A stretch of DNA of 64,000 bases from NCBI GenBank assembly GCA_032622095.1, contig CP136061.1, positions 93,989,345 to 94,053,344 of the forward strand, read 5' to 3'. The notes below the pieces were generated by a model, which made no database searches, was not told where the DNA came from, and saw only the letters and a list, made by a program, of their open reading frames with translations. Shown one piece after another: positions 44,371 to 56,116 of the stretch (position 1 is its first letter; the number at the start of each line of letters is the position of its first letter). This stretch comes from Siphonodentalium dalli (Eukaryota; Mollusca; Scaphopoda; Gadilida; Siphonodentaliidae). The translations under genes were made by a program, and so were the position numbers.

Positions 44371-44830
44371 TTATACCCCCGATATTAGTCGGCGGGTATA
44401 TAGTTGACGTCTCGAGCCGTCCGTGCGTCTGTCCGTACAAACATTTTGCATCATAACTCAAGAGTCGATCGGTTGTCATATTTTGATGTTCTATGACATG
44501 TGACGGACCAGAAATGGGGAACGAATATGCATAATATCACGGTTTGTGAGTACCAATACCTACCAGAGTTATCCATGGGCCCTGTTTATGAAATTCAATC
44601 CGTACAAAGTTTTTGCCATTTAAGTTGAAGTGTCGGTTGTCGAATTTTGAAGTGGTTTGATATGGTGATAGACCTGAATGATACGGGAAGGATGTATGCA
44701 GATATTACTGCATATCACAGGTTTTGCCTGTCGATGCATACCAGAGCTACCAACTTGGTTCCATCCGTAAACACATTTTGCATTATTATAACTCAACCAT
44801 TTGTATGTATATTTGTGCACTAGAGTCTGC
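44371..44830. mobile_element. TATACCCCC-type element, left end and TCCG block
   Basis: TTATACCCCCGATATTAG with GGCGGGTATA forms the end hairpin (44371-44400), followed by CCGTCCGTGCGTCTGTCC and two diverged repeats containing CAGAGTTATCC/CAGAGCTACC. The right end is not identified. Confidence 0.45.
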
Positions 44831-45927
44831 AGTATAGTCTCAGTCAGATTTTATTCTTGATTTTAGTTTGAACTTTGAAGACATTGAGGAATGTCATTTC
44901 TCAAAGTATCTGAATGCATCACATTATTTCAGTTCATCTATTTGTAAGCGATAACAGTATACAATTAGTATTGTAGTTTAGTCTTGTTGAGCAGTATTTA
45001 ATTATATAAGCTTCAAGATGAAGTTCGTAAATTCAAGGAGAATAGCGTTACCTTCAGTTGGGATTGTCTGAACAATAAACAGTAACGGCCATTCATCATA
45101 ACCAATTCAGTTTTATTTGGATAAGTGCTGCAAATTAACATTACTTGCAATCATTAAAAAGATGAGAAATAACCAGAAGGAATGAATTTGATTGCATGCC
45201 AGAACAAGACAGTATTTCAGACATTAGAAATTTATGAGATACCCTTTTCAATTTCATGTTATGCAACAATCGGGTCAATGATATCTAGTCATCATTTTGT
45301 ATTCACCATGTAGTATTTGTGATACAGTTTTTTTATTTTATAACTATTATTCGGGTAATACAACTGGGTAATACATTAATTTTTTTTACTAACTTACGGT
45401 TTTCCACTGAGAAGTGGGACGGGACCCTGTGAAATCCAGAATGTTGCTAAATCTGAGGCTAAATAGTCACTATAGCTGTCTATATAGCCATATGCCAACA
45501 AACATGATACTAACATGCTTACAGACAACATTGCATGGTCAGTACTTGTAAATTGTTTGAAAAAAACCCATTTTGGAAAAATGTTTACAAGCACGATTGT
45601 TTCGGCCTCTGGACCACCCACCCACCCCGGCCCTATATACGGATTTGTTTTGTAGACCCCCTCATGTCGTCGGTGGTATATTTTGCCCCACGTCCTTTTC
45701 CTCGGTTGCTCATTGTTGAAATGTGTACAAACGCGTACTGTTACACGCAGCATGTTTATGTGACCGGTGGTCAATCTATGATTGACGCCAATCACCTTGA
45801 TTGGATAATCCTATATGGCGCGGCGATGTCTTCCCATCGATATGTCCACCGATAGCTTCGCATTGAGCGTCGCCTCGTAAAACTACCTGGACTATATTAT
45901 AAACCCAGCCGGTGAATAGCACCCCTG

Positions 45928-47159
45928 GAGACACAGAAACGATCAAACAAATAAAACATGTTAAGGGATGCTCTGGGTGTATATAACAAGAACAAATATG
46001 ACATAGGGATTCGTTTTAGTGCGTATATATCCAATCGGGGGGGGGGGGTGAGTGGTTGTGGGGGGGGGGGTGGTGATAAACGAAACTTAACAAATTTTCT
46101 AAATGGATTGACGTTTACATCAAACAATCGCAGAGAGAAGCAGATGACAGTTTGAAAATCAATTGTTTCGGTACTTTTCAACAATCGTTCTGCCTGCGGG
46201 TGATTTCCGGCTCGTGTGGTATAGCAACGATGTCAGTGACACATTTTGGACCATCAGAATATCTCACTGACAATTCTATCTGATTGAGCGCACCGAGAAA
46301 CCCCTAAATACCAAATTTCAATTCGATATCTTGAAACATGTAAGAGAAATAAATCGACAATGTTTTCTACTGTAAATTCTCATTTCAATTTGTCGAACCC
46401 CTTGAGGAACAGAGTTTGATTGACGTATGTTCACGTTGTCTACATCAGAGTTCGTCTATCGTTTGGCGTCAAACCAAGTGTACTGTGGACCAGGGCATGC
46501 CCGACTTGATAGGAATCACCGTTTATGCGATCAAAAACTGTTTCCAATGATCAGATCTGTACCCTGTATTCGTTGACCTCTTAGAGAGTTTGAACTCTAA
46601 GTCACGCCCACAAAGCACATCAATTTCCACCACGTATATTCAAATGGCTGTATCTCATAGACGTCCCAACGTGCGGAGCTACGCGATACGTCGTTTGGAC
46701 GGATACATCATCGGTTACTCGATGATGTACATGTTGAATATATACTCATAACGATAATTCAACTATTAACTATTAAAGGGCACATGTCAACAAAGTGGCT
46801 CAATTTTGTTTGGTTTCATGATATTCGAATTAAGCACAAGTTTTGGAGAAAGAGCGAATTTGACAATGACGTTGCCCTGATTCAATCCAAAAAACGTTAT
46901 TGGCACATGCTGTAATGAACGACATTGATTGACCTTGACCTTGCCCTATAATTTTGCCAAATGGCATCGTGGTCACCAATATATGTGCTACATACTCACA
47001 TAAAATTCATCGGCATGTGACATATTTATTTTTTTCAGAATTTTCGGGACGAATTTGTTCATATAATGGAGAATCACCCAATAGCTCGATGTTAGATCAC
47101 CAGGCCACAAAATCTTTCTACTTCCTTGGTACTTGATGGGGTTGGAAGTGTTTAACTGT
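45928..47159. other. unassigned, with two G tracts at 46038-46074
   Basis: Two runs of 10 G separated by TGAGTGGTTGT and followed by TGG could form a G-quadruplex. The remaining ~1 kb shows no recognisable gene, repeat or RNA. Confidence 0.5.
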
Positions 47160-47700
47160 TTCTAGGGACTCGTCATTCAACCCCGTCCTGACTGACAATT
47201 CTTCCCAGAAACTCTGGAAGAACTCACATTTTTGGGGTTTTAATTTCAGGTTATATTTACGAAATCTCTGTAGTACTTCCTGTAGTACTCACTGAGTTCT
47301 AGCGTTTTCTTCATAACCGAGATTGGAATACAGATGGAAACCCGACATCCGCAGCACACACACTCTGCACTCTTCTTTATAAACAGTTTGCTATATCTGC
47401 TATGTATTTTTATGTATGTTCCATGATTGTATTAGGAGAGGGGCAAGTTTGTAAGTTTTGTAACTTGTGCCCTGATCCCTATGTATATTTTGTTTCTAAA
47501 TACATTAAAATATGTTTAAAGTAAAAGTAAAGTACTTCCTGGAGGTGATTAGACACTGAAAAACCTCCAATAACTACGTCGTCGAGATAGCACAAAGCTA
47601 CTGACCAGTTCAGGCCTTGAAAAACCAGGTTTATTACCCTCGACCAGGTATACGGGCTTCCCGAGAGCCCAAACGGCATTTTGACAAATTCTCAGCTTCC
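47160..47700 (-). pseudogene. Ty3/gypsy-like reverse transcriptase fragment with nested insertion
   Basis: On the minus strand MPFGLSGSPYTWSRVINLVF and CYLDDVVIGG (47679-47560) match the FGL and YLDD motifs of gypsy-type reverse transcriptase. The frame reaches NHLQEV, then is interrupted by an insertion (47283-47530) and resumes with QRFRKYNLKLKPQKCEFFQ (47275-47215), the region that follows the active site in this family. No LTR, integrase or gag is recognisable nearby, and upstream sequence to about 47860 is degraded. Confidence 0.75.
47283..47530 (+). mobile_element. 248-bp insertion with 11-bp target duplication in the gypsy RT
   Basis: AGTACTTCCTG is present at 47272-47282 and 47531-47541. 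The inserted sequence ends, on the plus strand, in an A-rich stretch (CATTAAAATATGTTTAAAG, then TAAAAGTAAAG), as expected of the 3' part of a 5'-truncated non-LTR retroelement or SINE. No coding sequence. Confidence 0.7.
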
Positions 47701-47856
47701 GTGTTTTGTACTGAATGACGTCTTTCAGCAGTCCTCATCTTTGACCAATACTTGATGGTAGGCATATACCGGGCATGGTAATAAGACGCCTTATGGACTT
47801 GGATTTTCTATAGAGCGAAGAACGTTGATACGGTGAGATCTTTGATGCTAATATAG

Positions 47857-48264
47857 ATGGTTGGTAAAGCTGAACTAATTGGCACCAAGTCATCAACATT
47901 TTACTTATCCAAAATGCCACCACGTAAGAGGTCGCTGACGCCTCACATAAAATGGGTGAACTCCCGTGTTGGTCATGTGAATAAGTACACTATTCTGTTA
48001 CCATTGGAAAATGGATGGACCGATGACGAAGGGATTTTAGAGACACTGTGGTCCGAATGTGGCATTCTTCCACCAACACTCCAAGATTTGCTTGTCGATG
48101 GAAACATTGAAAGCTCTGACGACGAAGAAGTTGAATCCGATGATATCAGGATTAATAAATACGAGTTGGTGTCTTGTTTACCATATAGGCTACTCGTGTT
48201 GAGGTTGGAGCTACTTGTTGTAGCGTGTAGTGTACATACAAATTGTCACACATTCGTGACATGA
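47857..48264 (+). CDS. hypothetical protein, acidic C-terminal half
   Basis: A 135-codon frame; a second in-frame ATG at 47914 (MPPRKRSLTPHIKWVN) is the likelier start. The middle reads ENGWTDDEGILETLWSECG and is followed by an acidic run, ESSDDEEVESDDI. The composition looks like genuine protein, and such acidic runs are common near the N terminus of transposon-encoded proteins. I do not recognise the family and see no domain. It could be an exon of a larger gene or a transposon remnant. Confidence 0.25.
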   Translation: MVGKAELIGTKSSTFYLSKMPPRKRSLTPHIKWVNSRVGHVNKYTILLPLENGWTDDEGILETLWSECGILPPTLQDLLVDGNIESSDDEEVESDDIRINKYELVSCLPYRLLVLRLELLVVACSVHTNCHTFVT

Positions 48265-48624
48265 TTTATTTTCAATGTCCCTGGTGCCTGATTGCTCCTC
48301 GTTGGTGTGGGTAGATAGGAGGGTTTTATACTCTCTGAACAGAACACATAATACAATACGTGGAATGGTATAAGGAACAAAACGCAATTTACCTCAATTT
48401 ATTATCTCATATAGTTTTTCCCAATCATGTAACTATAAACTTAGGGGTTATTTGCGAAAATTGTTCACCCTCCTGTGGACATTTGGGATTAAGTCATGTT
48501 AACATTCAAAGTTCTACTTTAGTTGCGTCCAGGTATACAAAAATAAGTCCTGAGAACTCTCGGGTTCCATATCAGGTAAACAACGCTACCTGACTATATA
48601 ATTATAAACAAAAATACGTAAAAA
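48265..48624. other. unassigned
   Basis: Contains a block (GTATAAGGAACAAAACGCAAT) resembling the start of the tandem repeat that follows, and TTTAGTTGCGTCCAGGTATA, recurring near 49530-49555. No gene seen. Confidence 0.4.
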
Positions 48625-49480
48625 AACAGGCATGTTCTCATTAAGGTATATCATAGCGGCCATTTTGGGTCTTTTCTGGTATCATTGACCCAAGAAAAGT
48701 ACGAGTAATACAGCGAATGGTTTACCCACAATCTTCATATAGCTGGACATAAGGTAATATCGCGAAATGTACCGACTGTTGCGGGTGATCGCAATGGCGG
48801 CCATTTTGTTTCTCCCTAAGTTGTCGATTGCAGATGTTTTTGTCAGATGATATTGAAGGATTAGTTGCGGTCATATAAACGTCATAATGTTCAAATATTT
48901 GTGACATATTATGATTGGTTTTGTGTTTTTTTCTGAAAAATTGTTGAAAAAAAAATCGAGTTTCTCAAATTCTGAGCCATATTCTGGCGGCCATCTTAGA
49001 TGTTGATTTACAAATTTGACATCAGTTAACGTAGAAATATATAAGGAACCAAATGAAATTTATTGCAATGTCATAGCTCTATTGATTTTTCCACAATCGT
49101 CATATGAATAGACAGAGTAATATCGCGAAATGTACCGACTGTTGCGGGTGATCGCACTGGCGGCCATTTTATTTTTTCCCTGAGTTGTCGATTGCAGATA
49201 TTTTGGTGAGATGATATTGAAGAATTACTTGCGGTCATATAAACGTCATAATGTTCAAATATTTGTGTCATATTGTGATTGGTTTTGTGTTTTTTTCTGA
49301 AAAAATTGTTGAAAATGTTTTTAATTTATGAAATTCTGAGCCATATTCTGGCGGCCATCTTGGATTTTAATTTACAAATTTAATATCAGTTAACAGAAAA
49401 ATATATAAGGAACAGAATGCAATTCATACATAGACATAGGGAAAAATCGCGAAATTTTCCAACCCTCATGGGCGCCATCT
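48625..49480 (+). repeat. ~362-bp tandem repeat, two copies plus a partial third
   Basis: CGCGAAATGTACCGACTGTT occurs at 48761 and 49123; CATAATGTTCAAATATTTGTG and TGATTGGTTTTGTG recur at the same spacing. A partial third unit runs from about 49349. Units carry GGCGGCCAT(T/C)TTG words. Two similar 60-codon minus frames result from the duplication. Confidence 0.85.
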
Positions 49481-49639
49481 TGGATTACGTCATATGCGGC
49501 CAGGTTGATTTCTTGTTAACATCCGGAATTCTACTCTAGAGGTATCCAGGTACATTAAAAAACGGTCCGGAGGAGTCCTGGGGGGGGGTCCATATGGGGT
49601 ATACCTAGCTGCCCGACTAATAACAATGATGATATTTAG

Positions 49640-50146
49640 TGGACTTTTACCCGGCACCGAACTCTACGTGACTTCGCACTAAGTGAGGTGTGGAAAATAA
49701 AAGCATAAATGTATCCAAAATAGACTTAAGAATATCAGCTGTAACAAAAATGTATATATCAGAAATTGTAAATGCTATATTTTGGGACGGAGCCGGCAAA
49801 TGCCGTATTTTCACGCAAGTAGATAAACGATTCTTAATAGCCTGCACATTGACAATATCTGTGTGTATTTTACGATATACGTTCGATGACGTTGTGTTGT
49901 TTACGTTGTGTGAATTTAGAGTTGTACTTCCTGCATCGGGTCACATCACGCCGTGCCAAGGACTCAAGCAATGGGGAGTGGAGAATGTGTGCCGCACGGG
50001 CAAACGGATAGGCCGATGTTACTCCTCGGGTCAAACTACACACCCGTACCAAGTTTCGTCAAAATCGGTTGAGCCGTTTTCGAGTCCATCGCGGACACAC
50101 ACACACACACCCTCACACACAAACTTTTCCTCAAATATATAATAGA
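49640..50146 (-). mobile_element. Helitron-like 5' end (3' end not found)
   Basis: On the minus strand the sequence starting at 50146 is TCTATTATATATTTGAGG, directly after the CTAG of the neighbouring Helitron. It is followed by GTGTGTG repeats and the block GACGAAACTTGGTACGGG, GTGTAGTTTGACC shared with the other Helitrons here. I could not locate a hairpin plus CTAG to close the element; the left limit is a guess. Confidence 0.45.
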
Positions 50147-51319
50147 CTAGCAGGTTAGCCCGCCACTGGCGGCAATCGTCAGAAATATGACAATATTTAA
50201 GTTTTAATTTTTGTTAATTAAATTGTTTTGTTTTTCAATGAGTTAATTGTGCCTTTTTAATTTTTCGTCTCATGGCTTTGTTCGAAAAAGCAATTGCAAC
50301 AGCTTCCGAGACACGTATGCTGCACCTAGGTGTACAATTTCGTCGAAATCAGCGAGTTTTACCCGATTTGACCTTGAATTGATCAGTAGGCTTCAATATT
50401 CGACACGGAAATTGACTGCCGTGGGCCACGGACTGCCGTAACAGTTGATAACATGTTCACATTCGGCGGATCGGGCACTGCGGTCAGTCAAAAAACATAA
50501 CGCGCACGCTATAACTCCGGTATCACTAACGTACGCGGCATTGGAAGGGTCAGGTTAACTTCCGCCTGGACCCACGTGGCGTGACGTAATTCACAACCAC
50601 GTGTATTTACCTCGAAAGTGTTAAAATTGCGCGACCGCGACACACACAATGGCCCGATATTGGGCACACGTTCCCTGGCATTTCCCAGAAGATATTCATG
50701 GGGAGGTCAAGTGACCAATTTTGAAATTTGCTGGTCGCATTCGTCTGTATGTCTGAGGAATTCTCGGCTAGATATTGTTACCAACATTACATATTTAAAT
50801 TAATCCCGCCGTGGACCCCATCACCAACGGCAACGCGACATGTGCTGCGTTCTAAAATTAGGTCGATTGCAGTGGATTCGTACAGATGACGAAATATGAG
50901 TGCGACAGATAATATTGTTTGATCGAAAGCATTTGAATTAATACGTCGCAAAACTCGCCTTGATGTTGGCTAATAGATATTTGTCCCTGCTAGGTGTTGG
51001 GAATGTCGTCACACAACACGCTCATGTCTGCATACAGTCTTACACGCACACGCCGAGACCCAGACGTAAGAATGACATTAGGCATATACGCTCTTTATCA
51101 ACTACAATGCGATAGGAACGCTCTTTAACTATCAACGCGATTAACCCCGGCCGTACCTTTGCGGTGATTTTGAGAGTGGAGAACGCGTGCTCTGAGCGAC
51201 GACGATTCCCGTGTGTTTTTACATTTAGATGGGAAGTTTGAACTCAATCGAGCGAACCGTTTTCGATTCTATGAAGTACATACATATATATATACGAAGT
51301 CTCAAATATATAGTATAGA
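50147..51319 (-). mobile_element. Helitron H1 (minus array), family 1
   Basis: On the minus strand it starts TCTATACTATATATTTGAG (51319) and ends with hairpin CCGCC-AGT-GGCGG, GCTAACCTG and CTAG (50150-50147). Termini match the three plus-strand Helitrons at 56117-59810. No Rep/helicase frame; non-autonomous. Confidence 0.82.
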
Positions 51320-52676
51320 CTAGCCGATGAGCCCGACGTTGTCCGGGCTATTCAAAAACCAAATTTCAAGTCGATAGCTCCACCCGTTTCCGAGATCTGG
51401 TCTGCGCATGCGCGAAGCTGGCGTCGCACGGGCTCGGCGACCCGATACAATTCGTATCCGTTTCCGAGATCTCGTCTGCGCATGCGCTGCACGGGCGTCG
51501 TGTTTTTTAATTTTATTCGGCCTTTTTCGGGCGGAAAAACTGACCCGATGAAATCCCCCCTTCCCTTCCTATGAACGACAGCACAACACGCATTTTTTTG
51601 TTTTTCATGAATTAATTCATGGTACCCGTCCCTCAAAGACTGACCCGATGAAAATTCCCCTGTTCCTAGGACATATATGACACAACAACCCATTCTGCCT
51701 TTTTAATCGAGATAATTGCATTCCGCGTTTCGTTTTGCATCCGTATTTTACGCATGGGTAGCCGTTTAGCAGCTTCGATTGTAATAAAGAGCGTTCATTC
51801 TTAAAGGGGTACTGTACCCCAATTTCAATAAATTCCCAGTGACAATAGCGATCTAATATGAATATTATATTATAAAATAACTAATTTGAGTCGACGATGT
51901 CTACTGAAAACGTTCCGGTTAACAGGCTATCGTAAAAGTTAAATTGAATTATTTAATATAAATTCATTTATGGCTGGAGTCATAAAATGGAGAATTATGC
52001 CATTACGAGTTACCGTTCTTGAAATCGCATATGTTGCATATATCGACGGCCATTCGCGAACATTATTGAGTTGCAAACAAAACATGTTACCTGCAATAGA
52101 AGGCATTTATAACCGATTCGGGGAAAAAGGAGAAAGAAACAAGAGTCATAAAGCGTCAAGTATTGTATAGGGAGAGAGATTGTTCGATGGAAGAGATTGA
52201 ATGCATCAATCGAGCTGTGAGCAATGAACTTCCGGTGATTCCTGCGATCTGCGTCTTCTCCAGTGAAGGTCAAAAACATGGCGCGTAGTTTGAAATCGTA
52301 ATATTTTTGTTTCCAAGATCAATATTTTCTTCGCTAAATTAGGTTTATACGAAACTCATATAACACGAACACAATCTAACTTGAAAGTTATTTCAATGGG
52401 AGTAAATAAAAAAATCGCCTATCTTAGTGTACAGTACCCCTTTAACACCTCCGAATATGGTCAATATAAAGATCGTTGATGCCATAACCCCCGAAGTGGC
52501 GTTTGCGGTGATTTTGATTGGGAGTGGAGAATCGGTGCTCAGAGCTTGTCCAAAATGCGACGTCGACGATTCCCGTGGGATTTTACCTTTGGATAGGAAG
52601 TTTGGTCTCGATCGGTCAACCCGTTTTCGATTCTATAAAGGACATACAGACAGAGGTCTTCAAAATATATATGAGA
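51320..52676 (-). mobile_element. Helitron H2 (minus array), family 2, with nested TTAA element
   Basis: Starts TCTCATATATATTTTGAAG at 52676 and ends with hairpin AGCCCGGACAACGTCGGGCT, CATCGG and CTAG (51323-51320). Without the nested element (51805-52441) it is about 716 bp, similar to H3 and H4. It contains the TTTCCGAGATCTGGTCTGCG block once and a truncated second. Confidence 0.82.
51805..52441. mobile_element. TTAA-flanked MITE (637 bp) nested in Helitron H2
   Basis: Ends AGGGGTACTGTAC and GTACAGTACCCCT are perfect 13-bp inverted copies, flanked by TTAA at 51801-51804 and 52442-52445. No transposase. The interior is AT-rich. Confidence 0.85.
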
Positions 52677-53243
52677 CTAGCCGATGAGCCCGACGTTGTT
52701 CGGTATATTCAAAAAACCAAATTTCAAGTCGATAGCTCTACCCAGCCCGACATTGTCCGGGCTATTCAAAAACCAAATTTCAAGTCGATAGCTCTACCCG
52801 TTTCCGAGATCTGGTCTGCGCATGCGCGAAGCTGGCGTCGCACGAGCTCGGCTACCCGATAAAATTCGTATCCGGGGCAAGATACATTCACATACCAAAT
52901 TTCAAGTCGATAGCTCCACCCGTTTCCGAGATCTCGTCTGCACATGCACGAAGCTGGCGTCGCACGGGCTCGGCGACCCGATAAAATTCGTATCCGGGGT
53001 AAGATACATTCACATAGCAAATTTCAAGTCGATAGCTCCACCCGTTTCCGAGATCTCGTCTGCGCATGCGCTGCACGGGCGTCGCACGGGCTCACCAATA
53101 CGACAACGACGACCGCCTGGTCAAACTACACACACGTACCAAGTTTCGTCCCGATCGGTCGAGAATCGTAGATTTGTATAAATGACTTACAGACATACAG
53201 ACAAACAAACAAACAAACAGAGGTCTTCAAAATATATAGGAGA
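52677..53243 (-). mobile_element. Helitron H3 (minus array), family 2
   Basis: Starts TCTCCTATATATTTTGAAG at 53243, ends CTAG at 52680-52677. Its 3' hairpin is altered (CCCGACGTTGTTCGGTATAT on the plus strand); an intact hairpin copy, AGCCCGACATTGTCCGGGCT, follows at about 52746, as though the 3' end had been partly duplicated. Confidence 0.75.
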
Positions 53244-53570
53244 CTAGCCGATGAGCCCGACGTTGTCCGGGCTATTCAAAAACCAAATTTCAAGTCGATA
53301 GCTCTACCCGTTTCCGAGATCTGGTCTGCGCATTCGCGAAGCTGGCGTCGCACGGGTTCGGCGACCCGATAAAATTCGTATCCGGGGCAAGATACATTCA
53401 CATACCAAATTTCAAGTCGATAGCTCCACCCGTTTCCGAGATCTGGTCTGCGCATGCGTGAAGCTGGCGTTGCACGGGCTCGGCGACCTGATAAAATTCG
53501 TATCCGGGGCAAGATACATTCACATACCAAATTTCACGTTGATAGCTCCACCCGTTTCCGATATCTCGTA
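52780..53570 (-). repeat. ~121-bp Helitron-internal repeats
   Basis: CCCGTTTCCGAGAT occurs near 52799, 52920, 53042, 53308, 53431 and 53551, a 121-123 bp spacing within H3 and within H4. Each unit carries CTGCGCATGCGC and ATTCGTATCCGGGG. Equivalent units in inverted orientation are at 57065-57240 and 58280-58570. Confidence 0.85.
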
Positions 53571-53881
53571 TGTAAGAGTACTATGGCCCGTATATCTCTC
53601 TGCAGATGCTAATAACGTTGAATGGTAAACAAACGCTCTTTATAGCGATGCGTCAAAAACAAACGCTCATTAAATTATCACTTGATTAACCACCGCAGTG
53701 CCGTTTTTTTGTGACTGAGAGTGGAGAATGGGTGCTCTGGGCTTCTCCAAAATGCGACGTCGACGATTCCCGTGGGATTTTACATTTGGATAGGAAGTTT
53801 GGTCTCGATCGGTCAACCCGTTTTCGATTGTATAAATGACAGACAGACAAACATACAGAGGTCTTCAAAATATATATGAGA
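53244..53881 (-). mobile_element. Helitron H4 (minus array), family 2
   Basis: Starts TCTCATATATATTTTGAAG at 53881 after an A on the minus strand (T at 53882), the expected A|TC target. Ends with hairpin AGCCCGGACAACGTCGGGCT and CTAG at 53247-53244. It carries three ~121-bp units. Confidence 0.82.
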
Positions 53882-56116
53882 TAAGACAGTGCGGTGGGTT
53901 GTAGCAGAGCGAGTTACAATGTGATAATAAGAATGCGGTTTCGAGCCACGAATCCACAGGGCTGCTCTCGGTCTTCACGTGGAAATATATATATATCCAC
54001 ATGTATTAAATAAACTGAGAAATCATGGTCTCATCAAATCGTGTGGTGCATTTCATCAGGTCTTCTTGTCCGTAGGTGGGAAAGCAATTGGTGAAAGTAT
54101 GGGTCTTGGGGACCATTTAAATTCAGAGATATCTAGTGTAGTTTTGACTCTTGAGATAAATGGGTATAGTCGGATTCCTTATGTCATTTTGCATTTTTGG
54201 TTTGTTAAAAGCGATCTGAAAACGGATTATGTATGCCTAGTAGGTGTGTTTTCAGGATTCACTTGTTTCCATTCTTGAATTTTGGCGGGTCGGCCTAAAT
54301 CGGGGTCAACATAATTTAGAGAGCGTTTAGTATTTACAGAAAACGATAGATGGTGCCATCTGGCGTATGGCAATCGGTGCGATTTGAAACTTCTCCAAAC
54401 TACTAGATATGACTGTTACATGTATTTTTGAAAATTTTGATGTGATCTGTTCATTCTTGTTGGCTACAGTTGTGATCAAAATTTAACACTGAGCCCTATG
54501 GAGATTCTAGTACTTTGGATAAATGGCGCCATTTTGCGTATTATGATATGCGCGTACTGATATTTCTAAAAAATACTAAGTATGAAACACAGACGTAGTT
54601 TTTAAAAGAATGGATGTGATCAGATGATTCTTGCTGGGTACAGTTGCGATCAAAATTTAACACTTAACCCTATGGAGAATTTCGTGTTATGCTCAAACGT
54701 TGATTGTAATATCATTTATTGACAATCGTGCGCAACTATATATGTGGACCACACTCGTGTTAGCCCCAATGCAACTATCCGTGATTTAGTAGATACAAAA
54801 CATGATATAGTTATGCATCAAGATACAGTAATTGGCAAAAGTAAGTGTCGAATGGTTTTGTAATTTCGATAATATGCAGCCTGTTGAATCAAATGAAAAT
54901 AGTCACAACAAGACTGTTCACGATGTTATTACATGTTATATTATTGTTTTATTTGATACTTGTCTGTCTTGTTGTCCACTGAATATTTTTTAAAACCACA
55001 TCGTTGATCATAACGGGATGTAGTGTCACAAATACACAGTTATATAGATGGTAGTTGTTCGTTGTCATTAACTCAATCGTTGTCATCGGAGTCCATCCCA
55101 CATGCACTGAGAGAATCTGTGTGTTTTCGCAGGATTTGTGCTACTGATAAATGGACATTTCGGTGCAGCTGATATCTTTACTATAGCGGTATAGGCTTTG
55201 CTTCAATACTTCCCAAGTCAGTTACATTTGCCAACTTCAGTACAGCGACTGAAACCCAACATTCACCATCTATATTCTGACCACAGTCAATTTCCACGCT
55301 TCGTGTGTAGATGTGAAAATCAAGTAAATTCGAATTTCCACTAAAGTAGAACTTTATTAGTAAAATAGATATCAACCATAGTTGCATTTCCTGCAAATTC
55401 CCAGTATGTTCTTAGTAACCGTTACTAATGAGCTATCGGGACCGGTGGCAAAGTCTCCCGATCTTATAATGATCAGTGGCCTATGCAGAGCATGGCTGCA
55501 TAGTTTTATACATACATGTGCCCAACTTTGAACAAAACCAGCACCATGTGATTAGACACGGACTAAATGAAGGCAATACCAATGAATGATTAGTACACCA
55601 TTGTGGCATTTGATTAGCAACCGTTGCTAACCTTAAATAAGACATATGGTTCACTTTGACGGCCAGGTATATATATCTCAAATTTCACAGTTGGGTATTA
55701 ACTGCATCGGAAACGCAAACGTTGAATTACGACCCTATCAGCTACAATTGCAATTTCTAGTGAATTCCCGGTAATTTCCTAGACTAAGTTTCTCGACCTT
55801 ACAATGATCAATGGCCCATGGGGCACTAACATGTACAGTTTCATATCTGCGTCACATTTGAACATAACCAATACCATCCGACTAAAGACACTATCTAATT
55901 TACGGGAAAATGGCACGGCCCAGAATGTTGATCGGTTCAAAGCCAAGTATATTATCGGGGGAGAACGATCCATTAAGCCTAAGTCGATGGTTTGTTCACA
56001 ACAGATGGGGTCATGCTACATTATGAATGATGATGGAAGTGTCCCCTCAAATATGTTCTTCGACACAGCATTGTCCCCGCACTGTGTCACTTGCATCTTA
56101 CTGTGTTGTCTATCTA
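53882..56116. other. spacer between the two Helitron arrays, with two local tandem duplications
   Basis: About 54430-54700 holds two diverged copies of a ~190-bp unit (GATCAAAATTTAACACT and CCCTATGGAGA in each). About 55385-55570 and 55750-55935 are a second diverged pair (AATGATCAGTGGCC / AATGATCAATGGCC, then GTGCCCAACTTTGAAC-like and CACCATGTGATTAGAC-like blocks). No gene is recognised; the 135-codon plus frame at 55804-56211 runs across the repeat into a Helitron end and is not credible. Confidence 0.55.

Larger units (their letters stand above)
43284..45927. mobile_element. 2.6-kb element with 17-bp inverted ends CAGGGGTGCTATTCACC
   Basis: CAGGGGTGCTATTCACC at 43284 and GGTGAATAGCACCCCTG ending at 45927 are perfect inverted ends of hAT style. 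The flanking octamers (TCTGACTG, GAGACACA) do not match, so the target size is unknown. The left flank up to ACTG is shared, inverted, with 38.62 kb, and the similarity stops exactly at the element's end. It contains a Myb/SANT-like remnant and a TATACCCCC-type block. Confidence 0.55.

Noticed and set aside
52822-53181. Arg/Ser-rich frames with EISSAHA and TTHTYQVSS words, also seen on the other strand at 56.9-58.5 kb
   Set aside because: They follow the ~121-bp Helitron repeats and the conserved Helitron 5' region in both orientations; no Rep or helicase motif is present.
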